Shown: positions 51,684 through 64,000 of the stretch, in pieces | How positions within the stretch are numbered: position 1 is the stretch's first letter | How the letters are laid out: every line of letters begins with the position of its first letter | Assembly: GCA_013400155.1 (NCBI GenBank) | Contig: VXBM01000010.1 | Span: forward strand, 2,552,817-2,616,816 | DNA: 64,000 bases | Reading direction: 5' to 3' | Origin: Helopsaltes ochotensis | Lineage: Eukaryota > Chordata > Aves > Passeriformes > Locustellidae | Program-made: the position numbers and the translations under genes | Notes under the pieces: model-generated | What the model was told of the DNA's origin: nothing | Seen by the model: the letters and a program-made list of their open reading frames with translations, nothing else | The model's database searches: none

Positions 51684-54600
51684 AGGAAGTGTAAGCAGTC
51701 AGTAGCCCAGACACATCAAAACTCAGGACACTTTAAGCAAACAAAACCTTAATCATTTACCACACTTCTTGACTCCTTCAAACAGATTCTGATGATCTGC
51801 AAGCTCCCATCATCTTCACGTGAGGCATATCTGAAGCACTTACACAAAGCAAATTAGGCAAGAGGTCACACTACCAGGCAGGACACATCCCCTGAAACTT
51901 CAGATGATACATTCCCAGACTCTGCCATGGTACAAATTCCCTCTGGCTCCTCTCGCCTATCCTACTCCATGGTAATTTCCACTCATCTCTAGCCCATTCC
52001 ATCCTTTCACTTATTCAAACCTCTCTAATTAAAACAAAGCTATGGCAAAAAAAAAAAATCAGGAGCAACTCAAAACTATGTAAAATGTTATATACAACAC
52101 AACAAGCAAGTTTCTTGCTGCAACATGTCTATCTGAATGAATCAATTCCATAGGAGCACTCTGAGTCAATTTGCTTTCTTAAAAAGAAAATAATTAACTG
52201 ATACCTGCTAAAGAGAAGGAAAGCTTCCTTCCAGCTATGGAGCATACACAGTAGCATCAAATTGCTACTCTGCCAATTCTGTTGATCTAAACACAAATTC
52301 TGAAGAAAAAGAACACCACATTTCAAAGTCACCTGAAGTTTCAGTACACAGGTTACTGGAACGCAGTCCACAAATATTCCTGTATACATTGTATACTCCA
52401 AGGCAAGCTTTCCCTGTGCTGTCTGACAAGAGACCTGGATTTTGCCAAATACCTACATTTGATTGACTGCAAGTACAGCAAATTTTAAAAACAAACAAAA
52501 CGGAAGAATAAGATATAAAGTGCACATACTCTGATGACAAAATCTCTTCTGTAAGACAGTCCTTAAGACAAGCACTTTCTGGAGAGACCAAAAAGCAGTT
52601 CTTCTCTCCTCAAATAAAGGAAAATTAAAACTTAACTTGACAGCAGCAGTGTAAAGCTGTGCCTGGTCAGTCTCCAAGTTCCCACATACATACCTGGTCC
52701 TCCAACATCTTTCATAAAGATATCAGTGGTAAGGAAGATGTAGCTTCTATGGAGATTCAACTAGCTACGCTGTGTAAATAAGAAGATCTATGTCTAAGGT
52801 GAATATTGTTGAAAACATGTCATGTGTTGCAATTATATGCAGCAATTTATTTATTTTTATTCACCTCAGCTTAACACAATCTCCATATGCAGGTGCATTT
52901 AACCACAGCACTTCAGCAACACAACTAGAGATTTATCTTATATGTCTGGAGCTAGTCACTTGGCCTCTCCATGTTTCTCTGTTTCTCCATCTGTGATGCT
53001 TCATGGAAAGCTCGAGAGACTTAATTTATTATGCAGCCTGCCAAGTGCTTTAGAGAAGTGTGTTACTAAAGCATTAAAACTGCATTTGTTGCTTCTGAAA
53101 GGGTAAATCGTTAACCAAACCGAAATGAAACCAACAATATCTTTAAAAGGCGGCTGCACCTTTTAAATGCAGAAGTATCATGTTTACCTGATTTGCCTTT
53201 ACAGAAAAAAAAGCCTCCAGACTTTAGGTATTTTACTACATTAGGACATCAGGAGAGCTGATTTTCTTCAGAACCCCCTTTCTGTCCATTTACTGTTACA
53301 CTCCCAAAGGAGGTGATAAGCAGAGAGAAACAAACCAATCATGCCAAATCACAGTGACACGCGTCCAGCCAGACTCACTGTCCAGAGGTCACAGGGAAAG
53401 ATCTCTGCTAAGGAATCAACAATGTTTAACTGACAGCAGATGTCAACTACAGGTCACCTGATCAGGGCAGGAAACAGTTCAGATGCTAATAAAGACAAGG
53501 GCAACCTCTTCCCAACACCTGCAAGACAACATACTAAATACTGACAGTAAACAAATTTAAGCCCTAGACGTCTTTCAAACCAGTACCTCATGTGAAAGTT
53601 TTGTATCTATACAAAAAGATATAGGCTTTTGCTCTTTTTCGATTGTTTTTACTGCAATATCGCTGAAAGAATTCTCAGGAAGCCGTTTCTGGGAAAAACA
53701 GTTCACCTAAAATACTGACAATGGACAAAGATTGTCTTAAAATACCAGATATATAAACTACAGACACACGCATATCCACCAACTCCCAAACACTAGTTCC
53801 AGTTAAGGGTATATAATATATACTTTTTATAGCTAAAACCTGCTAAAAGAGGCAGCTGGAGCAAAATAAGAAACTCAAAAGAGAAACAAATAAATAATAG
53901 TATGATTTCTTGTAATTTTAAAAATTATTAAAATATGACTAGTCAAATAAGACAAACAGTCTCAAATGTATTACAGATTAAGACCAGTTTTCATTTAGGC
54001 AAAAAGAGCCCCAAGCACACTGTAGAAAAGGTGTAACATTAGATCAAGGAACATAAGTGATACCTTGAAAGAGGGTCATTTTGAATCACCAGATACTTTA
54101 AAAAAATCTTGAAACTCAAGAGCAAACATGATTCCAGACAATTTTCTAGATATATGAATACATGTGTACACATATGCATATATTTTTAGGAAATCTGTGT
54201 GCTGATTTTCAGCATATAGCAATGCTCCAGTGCCATCCCTCATCTTAATCCAGCTAACTTTGTAGTGTGCTTTATGTCTTTCTCATACTGCAAATGTGTA
54301 TCTGTACTGCCCTTTGCCAGCACACAATTTAAAAGATGGCCTGATGCAACTATCAGGATTCTGCACTAGCCTTCTGCATCCTTAAGCTCCCAAATCAGCT
54401 CAAAGTATTTCAACTGCACACTTCCACATCTACACTGCAGAACCTATCCTGTCTGTAGCATCCTGAGGAGTCACTACAGAAAAAATAACATTTTTTCCTC
54501 TGGACAGGTCAGTGTGGCTCTCTCAGCAGGTGACTGGCAGTAAGAAAGTAGAGTTTCAGTTCTACCAGATGCACTGAGATGGACATATTCCTCTTCTGGT

Positions 54601-57139
54601 GCCAGCACCTGATGTATGCGCCATACCAAGAATGTAGTGTTTAGCAAATTAGCAGGCACATCTCAGGGCAGATATGACTGCTGCCATTTGTTGCAGAAGC
54701 ATGCACTGACATTTTGGCAAGGGGAGTGAGGAAGAGAGGTAAGGCTTTTTTGTAATCAATAGACATCAGATGGAAACACATGGCTCAAGATGCCTTGCCT
54801 TTTTGTAGGTAGGATACCAATAAAAAAGCTGAGAAAATCTTTTGAATTGTGCTGCATGAGGTGCTGTCATGTGCTATATGAGGTTCTGAGGCTCTGCATC
54901 TTATACCTTTTGAAGCAAGCACAACTTTTGTAAGATGACAGTCCTAATCCATTTAAACTTCGAGACTGTGGCATGACAATGTAGAGCATGATTTTTTTTA
55001 ACAAGTACTTTGTTCCTGTAGAAAGCAAATGAGAGTAAGAAATTTGGTGCTCTTAATCTCCAGCTTGAGTAACAGCCATGAGGAACAGTACCTCACAGGA
55101 GGGTGAAGCCTAGAGCTTTCAACAGTACCACTGAGGTTCCATACCTTTTAAAGATCTTTATCCAACAGCAATAGCGATACAGATCTGCCTAATACACAGC
55201 CCAGCAAATCACTGCCTTGGTTAGACACACCATGCCAGCAGAGTAACTTTATCTATTTCATCCAGTCTTAAATGAACCTCTCCCTCCTGCAGGGTTTCAA
55301 GTCTCCTTCTTGAATTCTTGCTTTCATATTAGAAATTGCCCTTTTTAGTGCCTTATATCAAAGCAAATATCATCTTTTGTTGTCATATGTGCCACAGTCT
55401 CAAATACAATTTACCTGAATGCAGGTATGGATTAAATGATGCTGGGAAGTTTAAGCAGACCAATCATCTGACTGATCTTAGCATGGCTGTTAACATTCTG
55501 CAGCCTTACAGCAGATCCTGACCTAGTCCAACATTTGTTGGATAACAGGATATACCTATTGAGGAGACCATGACAAGGTCCAAACATTCAGTCCAGCTCA
55601 CTACACAGGTAACCTTAAAGGGGACTCCAAATGTAAACTTCTAGATACTTTGTAATTACTCAGCCAAAACTGATGGATCAGATCCCCATCAAGCTGTGCG
55701 ACATTGTCACAGGCAACAACAAGGAACTGGGGAAGACTCAGATTTTCTGAACATTTAGAATCTCCAAATCGTATCGTTACAAGGTAGCACAGGATATGCC
55801 TGACCCTGGACACTCCCAACCAGAAAAGGCCCACCTGGGGCTTTGAAGTTCACATGGCTCTACAATAGAACACACACTAACACATATTTGGAACAAACCT
55901 CATTGTCCAATTCACGGCTTGTTTTAGCCCTTCCAACTGCAGCAAAACCAACAACAAAGTCTATTCCACAGTAATGAAATTCTTTAGTTTTTGTCTAGGG
56001 TGTGTAAGCCCTAAACCCTGATATTTAATACAAAGAAATTCAATATTGCCAATTTTCTTTTTTGAACACCAATTCATGCTATTTTTTTTACAGTTTTTGG
56101 AGGCAGCAATACTAGTAAGAGAATGAGGGTGAAGAAGTTATAAACTTGAGATGCAACACATTTGGTCTCCACTTCTTTTGTATACAGTGCTTACAAGAGT
56201 TATAGGACCATTGGTGCTGGGAAAACCTCTACTAGCAGATTAGTTGCTTCCTTTAACCCCACATACACAACATTTCCCATCTAAGTTGAATCTACCTTAA
56301 ATCAGCACTGATTTGCCTTGCTGTCAGCATAACCAAGAAAAAAATGTGACACTTTCACTCATACTGATGATTTTACAAAAAAAGAGGTGAACTAGTGATA
56401 TAAATACTAGTATCCTTCAAACAACTCCTCCTCCAGAAACTCCTGTTTCTTTTGCAAAACTAGGAGACAATGAGTTCTCATACAATTCATTAGAAATTAC
56501 AGAGCCTTTTACTCTACCACAAAGATTGACTTGCTATGTTCTGATAAATCCATGGCCAAGAAGGCAGCACCAGGGAAAACCTGCTGACAAAGATTGTTTT
56601 ACTTTGCAAATAAAGTCGAAGAAGGCGTTTGGATCCAGCTGTTAATTACCTGACCTTAGATGAGAAGGCACAAACTATCTGCAATGCTTCTGAAAAGGCC
56701 AACAATTACATTGGTAAATAGTTAAGTCACGCTTAGAATTAATGAGAGGACGGATATCAGTGGTTTTGATTACCAGAAAAACACAAAGTGAGATTGGAAA
56801 GTCTTACTTCCTTTTTTACCTGCTGTTAAAGGACAGTCTCTTCTCACTCACCACATTAAAGAGGTTCTTTTTGCTTTCATCACCTCATCTTTCACATGAA
56901 CTTCTTTTTTTAACAGAAGCAGCAGTAAAAATGTATGAAATCTTAGGGAGTTAGAATAAAAAAATCTTCCTTATCATCTGTACTGACTTTCTATGTTAAA
57001 ACAGGCCACAGAATTTAATCATACTATTTCAGCCTCAAACCCAATCTTTCTGGATGGCTAAAGCAGTGTGTGCTTCCAGGGAAAGGACTAGGGCCTTATG
57101 CAAGGATTTTGTGCAACAGAGTCTACCACATCCCTTGAT
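51684..57139. other. Unassigned intronic sequence
   Basis: No recognised gene or repeat. The stretch at about 53010-53200 (including TTTAAAAGGCGGCTGCACC) looks non-repetitive and motif-rich, a possible conserved non-coding element. An open minus-strand frame at 55834-55601 has no known match. Confidence 0.55.
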
Positions 57140-57565
57140 AAACTGTTCCTGTTTAACTGTATCATTAGAAAACTGCATCTTATTTCTAGTCTGAACTGAT
57201 CTAGCTTTAGCTTTCAGCCATGAGAATCCCCCTAATCTACTTGACAAAGAACCATCTAACTGTCAGATACCTTTGCCCTGTCTAAGTACTTATAGACTTA
57301 TCAGGTAGCCTCTACTGTCTGTTGATAAACTAAATAGATTGAGCTTCTTAAATCTTCCATTCTAAAGCTGATTATCCAAGCCTCAAATTAAAGCAGATTT
57401 TTTTTGAACTCCTTCCAGTTTTTCCAACACCAGATGTGGACATGCGAACTGGGATACAACACTTCAGTAAAGCTGTAAAAAATGTAGCAGTATTCATCTC
57501 CCCCTACGCTCCCAGTCATGCACTTTCAGCCTCCTTCAAGACTGCTTTGCACAAGGAGTAACACT
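57140..57565 (-). mobile_element. Ancient CR1-like LINE remnant, antisense
   Basis: The plus strand carries antisense CR1 landmarks in order: TTTCTAGTCTGAACTGATCT, TAGCTTTAGCTTTCAGCCAT, AAGTACTTATAGACTTATCA, GATAAACTAAATAGATTGAG, then CTCCTTCCAGTTTTTCCAAC, TGTGGACATGCGAACTGGGA and a degenerate CTCCCCCTACGCTCCCAGTC. This matches the region downstream of the RT domain in old CR1 families. Frames are broken throughout. The boundaries are approximate, and the left part before 57181 is the least certain. Confidence 0.8.
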
Positions 57566-58574
57566 TCAATTAATCAAAGGAATTCTTCCATCTCTATCTA
57601 GTTCTTCCAAATACAAAAAATTCAGAATGGACCACGACCAAGTTTATTTGTTTGTTGTAAAGAAAAAGATATGTATTTTTAACCCAAATTGCATAAGCTC
57701 CAAGTATGATGAAATGTATAAATTCAATGTCTGTATTTTACAAGAGAAAAACTGCAGAGAGAAAGATTACACTGCCATCATGTAGTAGTTACCCAATTTA
57801 AAACTCCCTCTTTAAACTACTATTTCATTCAATAAACTCAACATTCCCAGCCTATTTTGCACTATGGAGTTCTGATGCTCACTTATATATTCACCTCTTG
57901 AGGTGCTGGGTGGTCACAGCAGGTTTTATTCGCAGCAAAATCCAGTGGGCACAACGAAAAATTGCTTCAGGCTAAAACCAGTGTTCTTCCAGACAAAAGG
58001 CAGAGCTGCAGGCTAGTCATGGAGGATTTGCTAATGTTATAAATCTACCCATGTAGTGGAAATTAATTGCCAGTTATAATCTTCAATTATTAGTGTATCA
58101 CCTATCATTAGATAGTTCCCCTTCCTTTCGTGGATGAAAAAGAATCCCAAGTAAAAACATGAAGTATCTAGAATCATGAAGATGATGAAGATCATTTTCA
58201 CAACACAACAAAAAGAGAACTGCCAAAAAATCCAATTAGAGATTGTAAGATCATATCCTATCATATCTGGTAAAGCCCATGGTCCTCACTGGTAGAGCAG
58301 GTGCAGGAAAGATGATGGTAATGTTTGCACAGAAAAGCAGCAAGCAATCCTGCTTTTGGAGCAATAACATCAAATTCTGGCTTTAAGTAATTTAAAAATT
58401 ATTGAAAAACACCATACTAGAATATGTGGTGACTTGCTAAAATATAGTGAAGTACTGCAGGTTTTTGCTGTAATAAGAACTGACTTGTTCTTCTAAGTGT
58501 GGCTTGGGTAACAGTTCTTCAAGAGAAAAATAAACCCCAGCAATGTATTTTGAAGTTAAGTCAGTCCTTACTTT

Positions 58575-58615
58575 AATGTAAGTAAAATTTGGTGTAATAT
58601 AAGTAAAAATTGGTG
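58575..58615. repeat. 20-bp tandem duplication
   Basis: AATGTAAGTAAAATTTGGTG (58575-58594) and AATATAAGTAAAAATTGGTG (58596-58615) differ at two bases, with one base between them. Confidence 0.9.
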
Positions 58616-58997
58616 CCAATGGCTGCATCGACTTTTGAGAAACAGTAAACAGAGTGCTAGTCAATAAAATCTGCCACAACCTGTCATTGGGAAAGGTAAC
58701 ATGCTCTGGCATTTTGCTTCTTCTTTCTCCCTCCATAAATAAATGCATTCTATGTACCTTTATTCTCTTTGTAATCTAGAAATAAGACATTGTTACTTTC
58801 CTTTCAAAATTGTTATGCAACAACATACTTCAGTGAGGACTGGATTATACCCTATCAGTACAGAGTAGGCTTTCAGTGTTCTTTCAGGTAATTCCAGTGC
58901 AGGTACAATTGGTCCTTTAGCAGCAGCAGCAGCCATGTTTGCCCATCCTCTTTCAGTGACAAAAAAATTCTGCATATAACTGGTAGGACACCTTGGG

Positions 58998-59013
58998 CCT
59001 CTTTACAAAGAGG
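58998..59013. repeat. 16-bp near-perfect palindrome
   Basis: CCTCTTTACAAAGAGG: seven-base complementary arms around AC. No function was recognised. Confidence 0.8.
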
Positions 59014-61215
59014 AGTGATCTATAAACATCAGTAGTCAACTTGTTTCTTCTCGTGATCTCGTGACTTCCTCCCATCCACTCATTCTCTCTGTCTTTCCTC
59101 ACATTGATGTGAATCCTATTTCATACCGTTCCTCTGGATATATATACATTGTCCTGATTATTACCCAAAGCAGCTTCAATATAATGATTTTGAACACAAG
59201 GGAAGTCTCTCTCATAACCTCACAGTACTAAAATGAGCAAGCTTTTAAAAGCACTTGTTCTGTGTATTGTTTGCATAGCACACTATGCTTACACATGGTA
59301 TGTCAAATCTGCCATGGAAAGCCCACATTTAAAGGGGTTCTCCTAAAGAAAGTTTAAACTTTAGACAAATTTGGACACAACAGGCTCATTCTAAGGTCGA
59401 CAGTTGATAACAAGAGTCAAAACAGTTTAGAATTTTGCACGTCACTTACCCTCTAAGCTTGTAATATACAAACTAATATACAAACAGAAAATAACTAATA
59501 CAGAAAAAAGAGTGTAAAAGAATGACAAATGTTGTGTACACAATGTGTTAGCTTCTCTTCACTTTTCGCCTAGTAGCAAAACTAGGGCACTATTCAAGAG
59601 AACAGATGAGGCTGAAGCCTAATAATAAAGGGAATGTTTAAGTATTTGGAGAACAGAGGGCATGTTTAGGGAACAGAGTTAGGAAAGATTAAGATTTATC
59701 TTTCAATATTTATGTTATCTTTGCAGTCTGGCAATTACAATTAGTTTTCCTTTCCAGCTCTGAGACAGTAAGACAATATTAACAAAACAGGGAGAGTTTA
59801 TTTTTACAAATGAACTGCTTTCACTAGAAATCTGTTCTGTATGCTACTTTCCTGTGTGCTATACTATCAGCTTTGATGCCTCCTTCCTCCACATCAACTA
59901 ATTATTCCCTATCTCCTTGAAATTCCTCCTTAAAATAGCTTACTGCATGAAATTTTTCAACATTCATAGACTGATTTTTGTCTTCACAACATCCACTGCT
60001 TATGGTTTTGTCTGAAATGCATTCGAAGCTCTCAGAAATACAGACCATATCTTGCTGTTTGAAAGCTAACATTTATATCATTTACATCATTTGAACACAT
60101 ATATGGCACATCTCTTTAGAACTATTCCAAATACATGCTAATTACAAGGAATTTTAAAAAACTCAAAACAAATGAAAAACCTACAACAACTCCCACAGAG
60201 GATACACTCTTACCTTCCAGGAAAGCGATAAAAGTTTACAATACCTTTGATTTGCCAAGGAGCTTGGAAAACAAACAGTCAGAATAGTGACAAGTATCTT
60301 GAAAAGCTGGAAAGAATAATAAATGCCACAAAATAAAACTCGTAGCATTCCCTCCTTGAGCAATGCAGTCAAGAATAATTTTTCTTGATGAGCAAGAAAC
60401 CCAAAAATATGTAAAGCTGCATTACCTCTTTCAAAATTTAAATACCTAAAAGGCTTGGTAATGTTCACACCCAGTGTGTTGTGAGTTATAAGAGAAACTG
60501 AAGAAAACTTACACCAAGCACAGAATGTTCGAAGACTCTATTAAAAGCGCTATACACACAGCTCACCATAATTTCAAGAGCTGAAACATTTTTCCTCCCA
60601 TTTCTCCTCATGTTTTTCCACTGCATGCATTCAGTTTCTTAATATATTTGCCCAAGGTTCTCCAAGTCTTCTAAAAAGCCAAAAATACAGCAAAAGCATG
60701 AATACAATCAGAACCACAAAACTTCATGATAGTGCACAAAAAAAACCACCTGAGAGATCCTGAAGAGAAAATCTGAAGACTTTTTACTTTCCCTGTTTTG
60801 TTAGCACCTCCGCATGGTGTGTAAGCTGCTGGGATGACTGAACATTGATAACATACAGGGACATGCAGAAAGTTGCTTGGGAAAGGCAGGCAAGGTAATG
60901 AATAAAGCCTTCCAAGTCAAAGGATCAGCTCAATGCTCTGCGCGTGAAGGAACAAATCTCTCCCACAGCATTTTCCTCTTCTTTAAACAGTTGTTTAGAT
61001 CTACTTAAGAGATGTGAAAACCTGAGATTAACTTCTTAGACACTGAATGACATGAATGACAGCCATTCCATGTAACCCCTCTAAAATTACTACATCCTGC
61101 TTTCTCAGAGGAAAAAAAAAGTGCTGTATCATAAAGCATGCCTGCCTGTAGCATGTAGACAGGAACAAGCTGCTTTGCCCTGCAAGACAAGCAAAAGCCA
61201 TACAACCATGGTTAC

Positions 61216-61314
61216 CGCAGCACCGCGCTCAAGCTCTCACGATACACCCTGAGCAGTACGACATTACCCGGGGCCCAGTCCACGATAACGCAATCCCGTG
61301 GCCTTGTCTCAGCT
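61216..61314 (-). other. Candidate exon in a CpG-rich patch
   Basis: On the minus strand, a good pyrimidine-rich acceptor (GTGCTTCCTGCTTCCAG) precedes 61314 and a weaker donor (GCG|GTAACC) follows 61216, giving 99 nt. One frame is open across all of it, including RDCVIVDWAPGNVVLL. About eight CpGs lie in 120 bp of otherwise CpG-poor DNA. Its phase would not join in frame to the zinc-finger exon. Plus-strand frames are open here as well, so composition may explain the openness. Confidence 0.2.
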
Positions 61315-61419
61315 CTGGAAGCAGGAAGCACAAGTCAGTATCAGTATGTAACAAATCACGTAGACATATTATCTACTTATGATGCACTGCAAGGAACAGA
61401 ACTACTACTTTCATGTCCA

Positions 61420-63120
61420 TCATGCTATGTGAAAGATATGACCTGACACTCTTCTCTCTCATTGAAGAGCTTTTTTTTGTGATGGTTTTTGCTCTGCTTG
61501 CCAATACTAGGTCCAACTCCACCAATCCTGAACTCACACTTGTCTTAAACATCCATTTTCTTTGCTATATTCTCGCCTGTCCTAGAATTTGCAGTGGAAA
61601 AGAGAGCCAGTCTGAAAATGAGGTTATCGCACATTTTCTCTCTCTCTACTGCTGCTTACTAATCTGTGCCATTCCTCCAGTTGAGCTGAACCCACACCTG
61701 CAATTTCAGCCTTTTTTCTTCCTACTTTTGACTCACTCCTCAAACCTTTTCTTTTGTATCTATTTCTTTCTCTGCAATAAAATGCAAATATTTATTCCAA
61801 GAGAAAGCGAGAAAACATAATAACCATTTCACATTCTCCCTTCCCACTCTCTTTCTTTCCCTTATAGCTCTCCCTTCTTCCTTGCACAATAGATCTAAAA
61901 CACATCTGTCCCACTCTCTCCTTGCTTCACTCGCATCAGTCCATACCTCACATCTCCTGTCTCCTCCTGCTCTGACAGAACAGCAAGACAGCCAATCAGT
62001 CTTTTCTGTGTTGGGAAATCTACTTCTGACGCCTTGATTCTCTAACTACATTACTCTTCCTGTCCTTCTTTCACTTCTAAGCTTATTATGCTCTGTTTGA
62101 TAACAAATTACACTTTTGTCTCTAACTTCAGTGTCAGTTTCCTTCATCTGTCCGTTGCAATACAGTGAAACTATTCTCACTAAAATGTCTAAAAACCTTT
62201 TACTATTGCAACATCACAAACAAATCATTTCCATCACCCATAACCCTTGTGTGTTCTTCATAAAAATTAAATGCCTTTCTCCTTTTGAAGCATTCACTCT
62301 CTGTTGCTGTTTCACTCTCTCCATGACTCTCCCCTCTCCTACTGCCTATCCTTCCTGTACCATTTCCTTCACAGAGTAATGGCAGGCTCCTTATTTTTTT
62401 TTTTGTCCTCTAGCAGGTCTACATTGAGCTGTCTCTTTTGCTGCTACTCTTATGTCTGAGAATTTTACATTCAGTTCCTGAGAACAGGTCTCAAATACAG
62501 TAGATTTATGCCTAAACAAAAAATCTCATTCTATCTGACACCTCTTGCCACTGAATAGCTGTTAGCTTCAGTTCAATACAGAACAGAATTTAGATCTCAC
62601 CACTCCTACCCTCTTTTCTCTACCTCCTCTCTTGATCACCCTGGACAGCATAATCAACTTGTCCATCATTCAGATATAAAATACTGTGATAAACTACTAT
62701 GTCATCTTTGCCAGTAGCTTGTCTCTTAAACCGTTCATTCAGGTTACATCTACATCTAAAATGATTCTTCCCGTCTTGCATTCCTAGGACAAAGTCTGCT
62801 CTAAACATCTCCAGAACTAAAGGTTTGTCTGGACCTTCACCTCACATTGTATTTTCTTATTTTTCATGTTGAAAAACATTATCCTGCTTGTTTACACTGT
62901 CCCAAAGGTTCCTTCTTCTATATTGTCATACTGCTTTACTCTCTGCATCCTTCTATGCACAATCCTCCATTCCAAATTTAAATTTTGGAAACAACTCATC
63001 TTTGCTTTCCAGGCTCCTCTCTCTTATGTACACTAAACTGTCCACATCTCACTTGCTGTCACACCGTTTGCTCACATTTCTAGTTGGTTCATGATGTCAC
63101 TTATGAAGCTTTCAACAACA
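61420..63120. other. Pyrimidine-skewed tract of unknown origin
   Basis: Over about 1.7 kb the plus strand is strongly enriched in C and T (roughly two thirds in the line I counted), with many CTCTCT, CCTTCC and TTCTTC words but no true tandem unit. Chance frames here are rich in Leu, Phe, Ser and Cys because of this skew. It could be a decayed retroelement or a purine-rich transcript read from the other strand; I cannot decide which. Confidence 0.55.
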
Positions 63121-64000
63121 AGCCTGTATTTTCATTCAGGCCAATTCCCGCATCTGGGTAAGGGTACCTTCCAAGCTCTTGCAAAATTACTTCACTGCCA
63201 TCCGAATATCACCTTTAAGCTTTCCCTGCCACAGTTCTAAGAAAGTCACTTCAGTTTAGGCTAAAGTCAACCACATTGAGCAACTAAGTGCTTTTGTTTG
63301 TCATTATCAAAACTCCTGCTTCATCATACATTAAAAAATTAGTTCTCTGCAGCACAATTTCACAACACACACAAGCACACACCCTTCCTCCCTTTGCTGG
63401 TACCCTGCAGTAGCATCTAGGGCCTTATGGGGCTGTTAGGCATTAAGATCATGCAAGTAATAATACTGCCTCCCTAGTCATTGCAGTAACAGATCAATTA
63501 CTTACATTCTTCAAGATCTTTGTCCTCTATCTCCATTATCAGACCCAAACAAACAAGGTTTTGGCTCTGTCAGTGTTTGCTGTGGTGGCATGGGTCCAAC
63601 AAACTTTTCAGATGTAAATCATCGTATCATCCTGTCTCAGTAAGATATAACTAAAAGCAGCTTAAAAAACAACTGAATATGCTATCACATGATAATCTGC
63701 CTAATCCAGACAATCACAAGTGGCCACCTTGAAAGCCACCTGAGGACAGGATACTTATCAGAGATTAAAAAGTGACCACACATAATGATCTACATTTTTT
63801 AAATCTCAGTTTCCGTTCTGACCACTTCAGCTCAAAATGATGACAAGCTCAAGTCATCTTATTCTGTTACTGGAGAGATCCACTCTCATCCTTTCTTGTC
63901 TTGCTAGAGAAAAGAATTTTGATCCAGCAAACTTCTCAACAACTACTGAAATGACATTAGCAGTGTTCAATCCAAATATAACTCCAAATTCCCAGACTCT

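Larger units (their letters stand above)
35148..64000 (-). other. ATXN7L1: Intron upstream of the ATXN7L1 zinc-finger exon
   Basis: This is AT-rich sequence ending in the acceptor at 35148-35160. The preceding human exon ends in a segment resembling REVMRLNKE followed by a phase-1 donor. I searched the reverse strand for codings of that segment next to a donor and found none, so the preceding exons are probably beyond 64000. The stretch contains a CR1 tail, an ancient CR1 remnant, low-complexity runs and two unassigned candidate exons, all listed separately. Intron status is inferred from the single recognised exon. Confidence 0.7.

Noticed and set aside
58793..58975. Minus-strand frame with an alanine run (MAAAAAK...) from a GCA repeat
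   Set aside because: A short triplet repeat explains the alanines. There are no convincing splice sites or CpG enrichment and no match to the ATXN7L1 N-terminus.
59440..59480. Near-consensus minus-strand donor (AGAGG|GTAAGTGACG)
   Set aside because: The only acceptor-like AG nearby would define an exon of about 23 nt of low-complexity sequence, and the encoded residues do not match the expected ATXN7L1 upstream exon.
60420..60468. Possible upstream ATXN7L1 exon end (reverse strand TTTTGAAAGAGGTAATG)
   Set aside because: The implied residues (LNFERG) do not match the expected segment and the phase would be wrong for the zinc-finger exon.
61413..61820. 135-codon plus-strand frame with apparent membrane segments
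   Set aside because: It lies in the pyrimidine-skewed tract, where TTY and CTY codons make hydrophobic runs by composition alone.

Overview
This window looks like bird nuclear DNA: AT-rich, CpG-poor, intron-like sequence with CR1 (chicken repeat 1) LINEs as the only dispersed repeats I can recognise with confidence. Almost nothing in it is protein-coding. Apart from CR1 reverse-transcriptase remnants, every open frame is short and I could match none of them to a known protein.

The one coding feature I can name is a 105-bp internal exon on the minus strand (35147 down to 35043), with a clean AG acceptor and GTAAGT donor. It encodes the N-terminal zinc-finger segment of the ataxin-7 family (core PAHDDFYLVVC...VVKPQVFQSHC) and fits ATXN7L1 better than ATXN7. 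ATXN7L1 is a paralogue of the SAGA deubiquitinase-module subunit ataxin-7. On this reading nearly all of the window is two large ATXN7L1 introns: 35148-64000 lies upstream of the exon and 1-35042 downstream. I looked for the preceding exon and for the human-type next exon in the window and found neither.

About 28 kb downstream of the exon in the gene's direction is a strong CpG island (about 6.8-7.44 kb). On the minus strand it contains an ATG-initiated frame ending at a GTGAGT donor, and on the plus strand a CAG|GTACGTAAG donor. This suggests an internal, possibly bidirectional promoter for N-terminally truncated ATXN7L1 transcripts. Farther downstream, a candidate minus-strand exon at 3455-3317 could splice to the coding exon and end the protein after a short tail.

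Repeats: a CR1 with a broken RT frame (21.38-22.75 kb, minus), a CR1 3' fragment (13.63-14.23 kb, minus), a short CR1 tail (40.53-40.64 kb, minus), and two much older CR1/L3-like remnants (23.41-24.11 kb, plus; about 57.14-57.57 kb, minus). There are also microsatellites, several 20-22-bp tandem duplications, a 31-bp near-identical sequence repeated 1.7 kb apart, one 50-bp assembly gap and a 1.7-kb pyrimidine-skewed tract near the right end. I saw no tRNA, rRNA, CRISPR or prokaryotic-type features, and nothing I would call a new biological system. The strongest leads are the internal promoter and the candidate exons.
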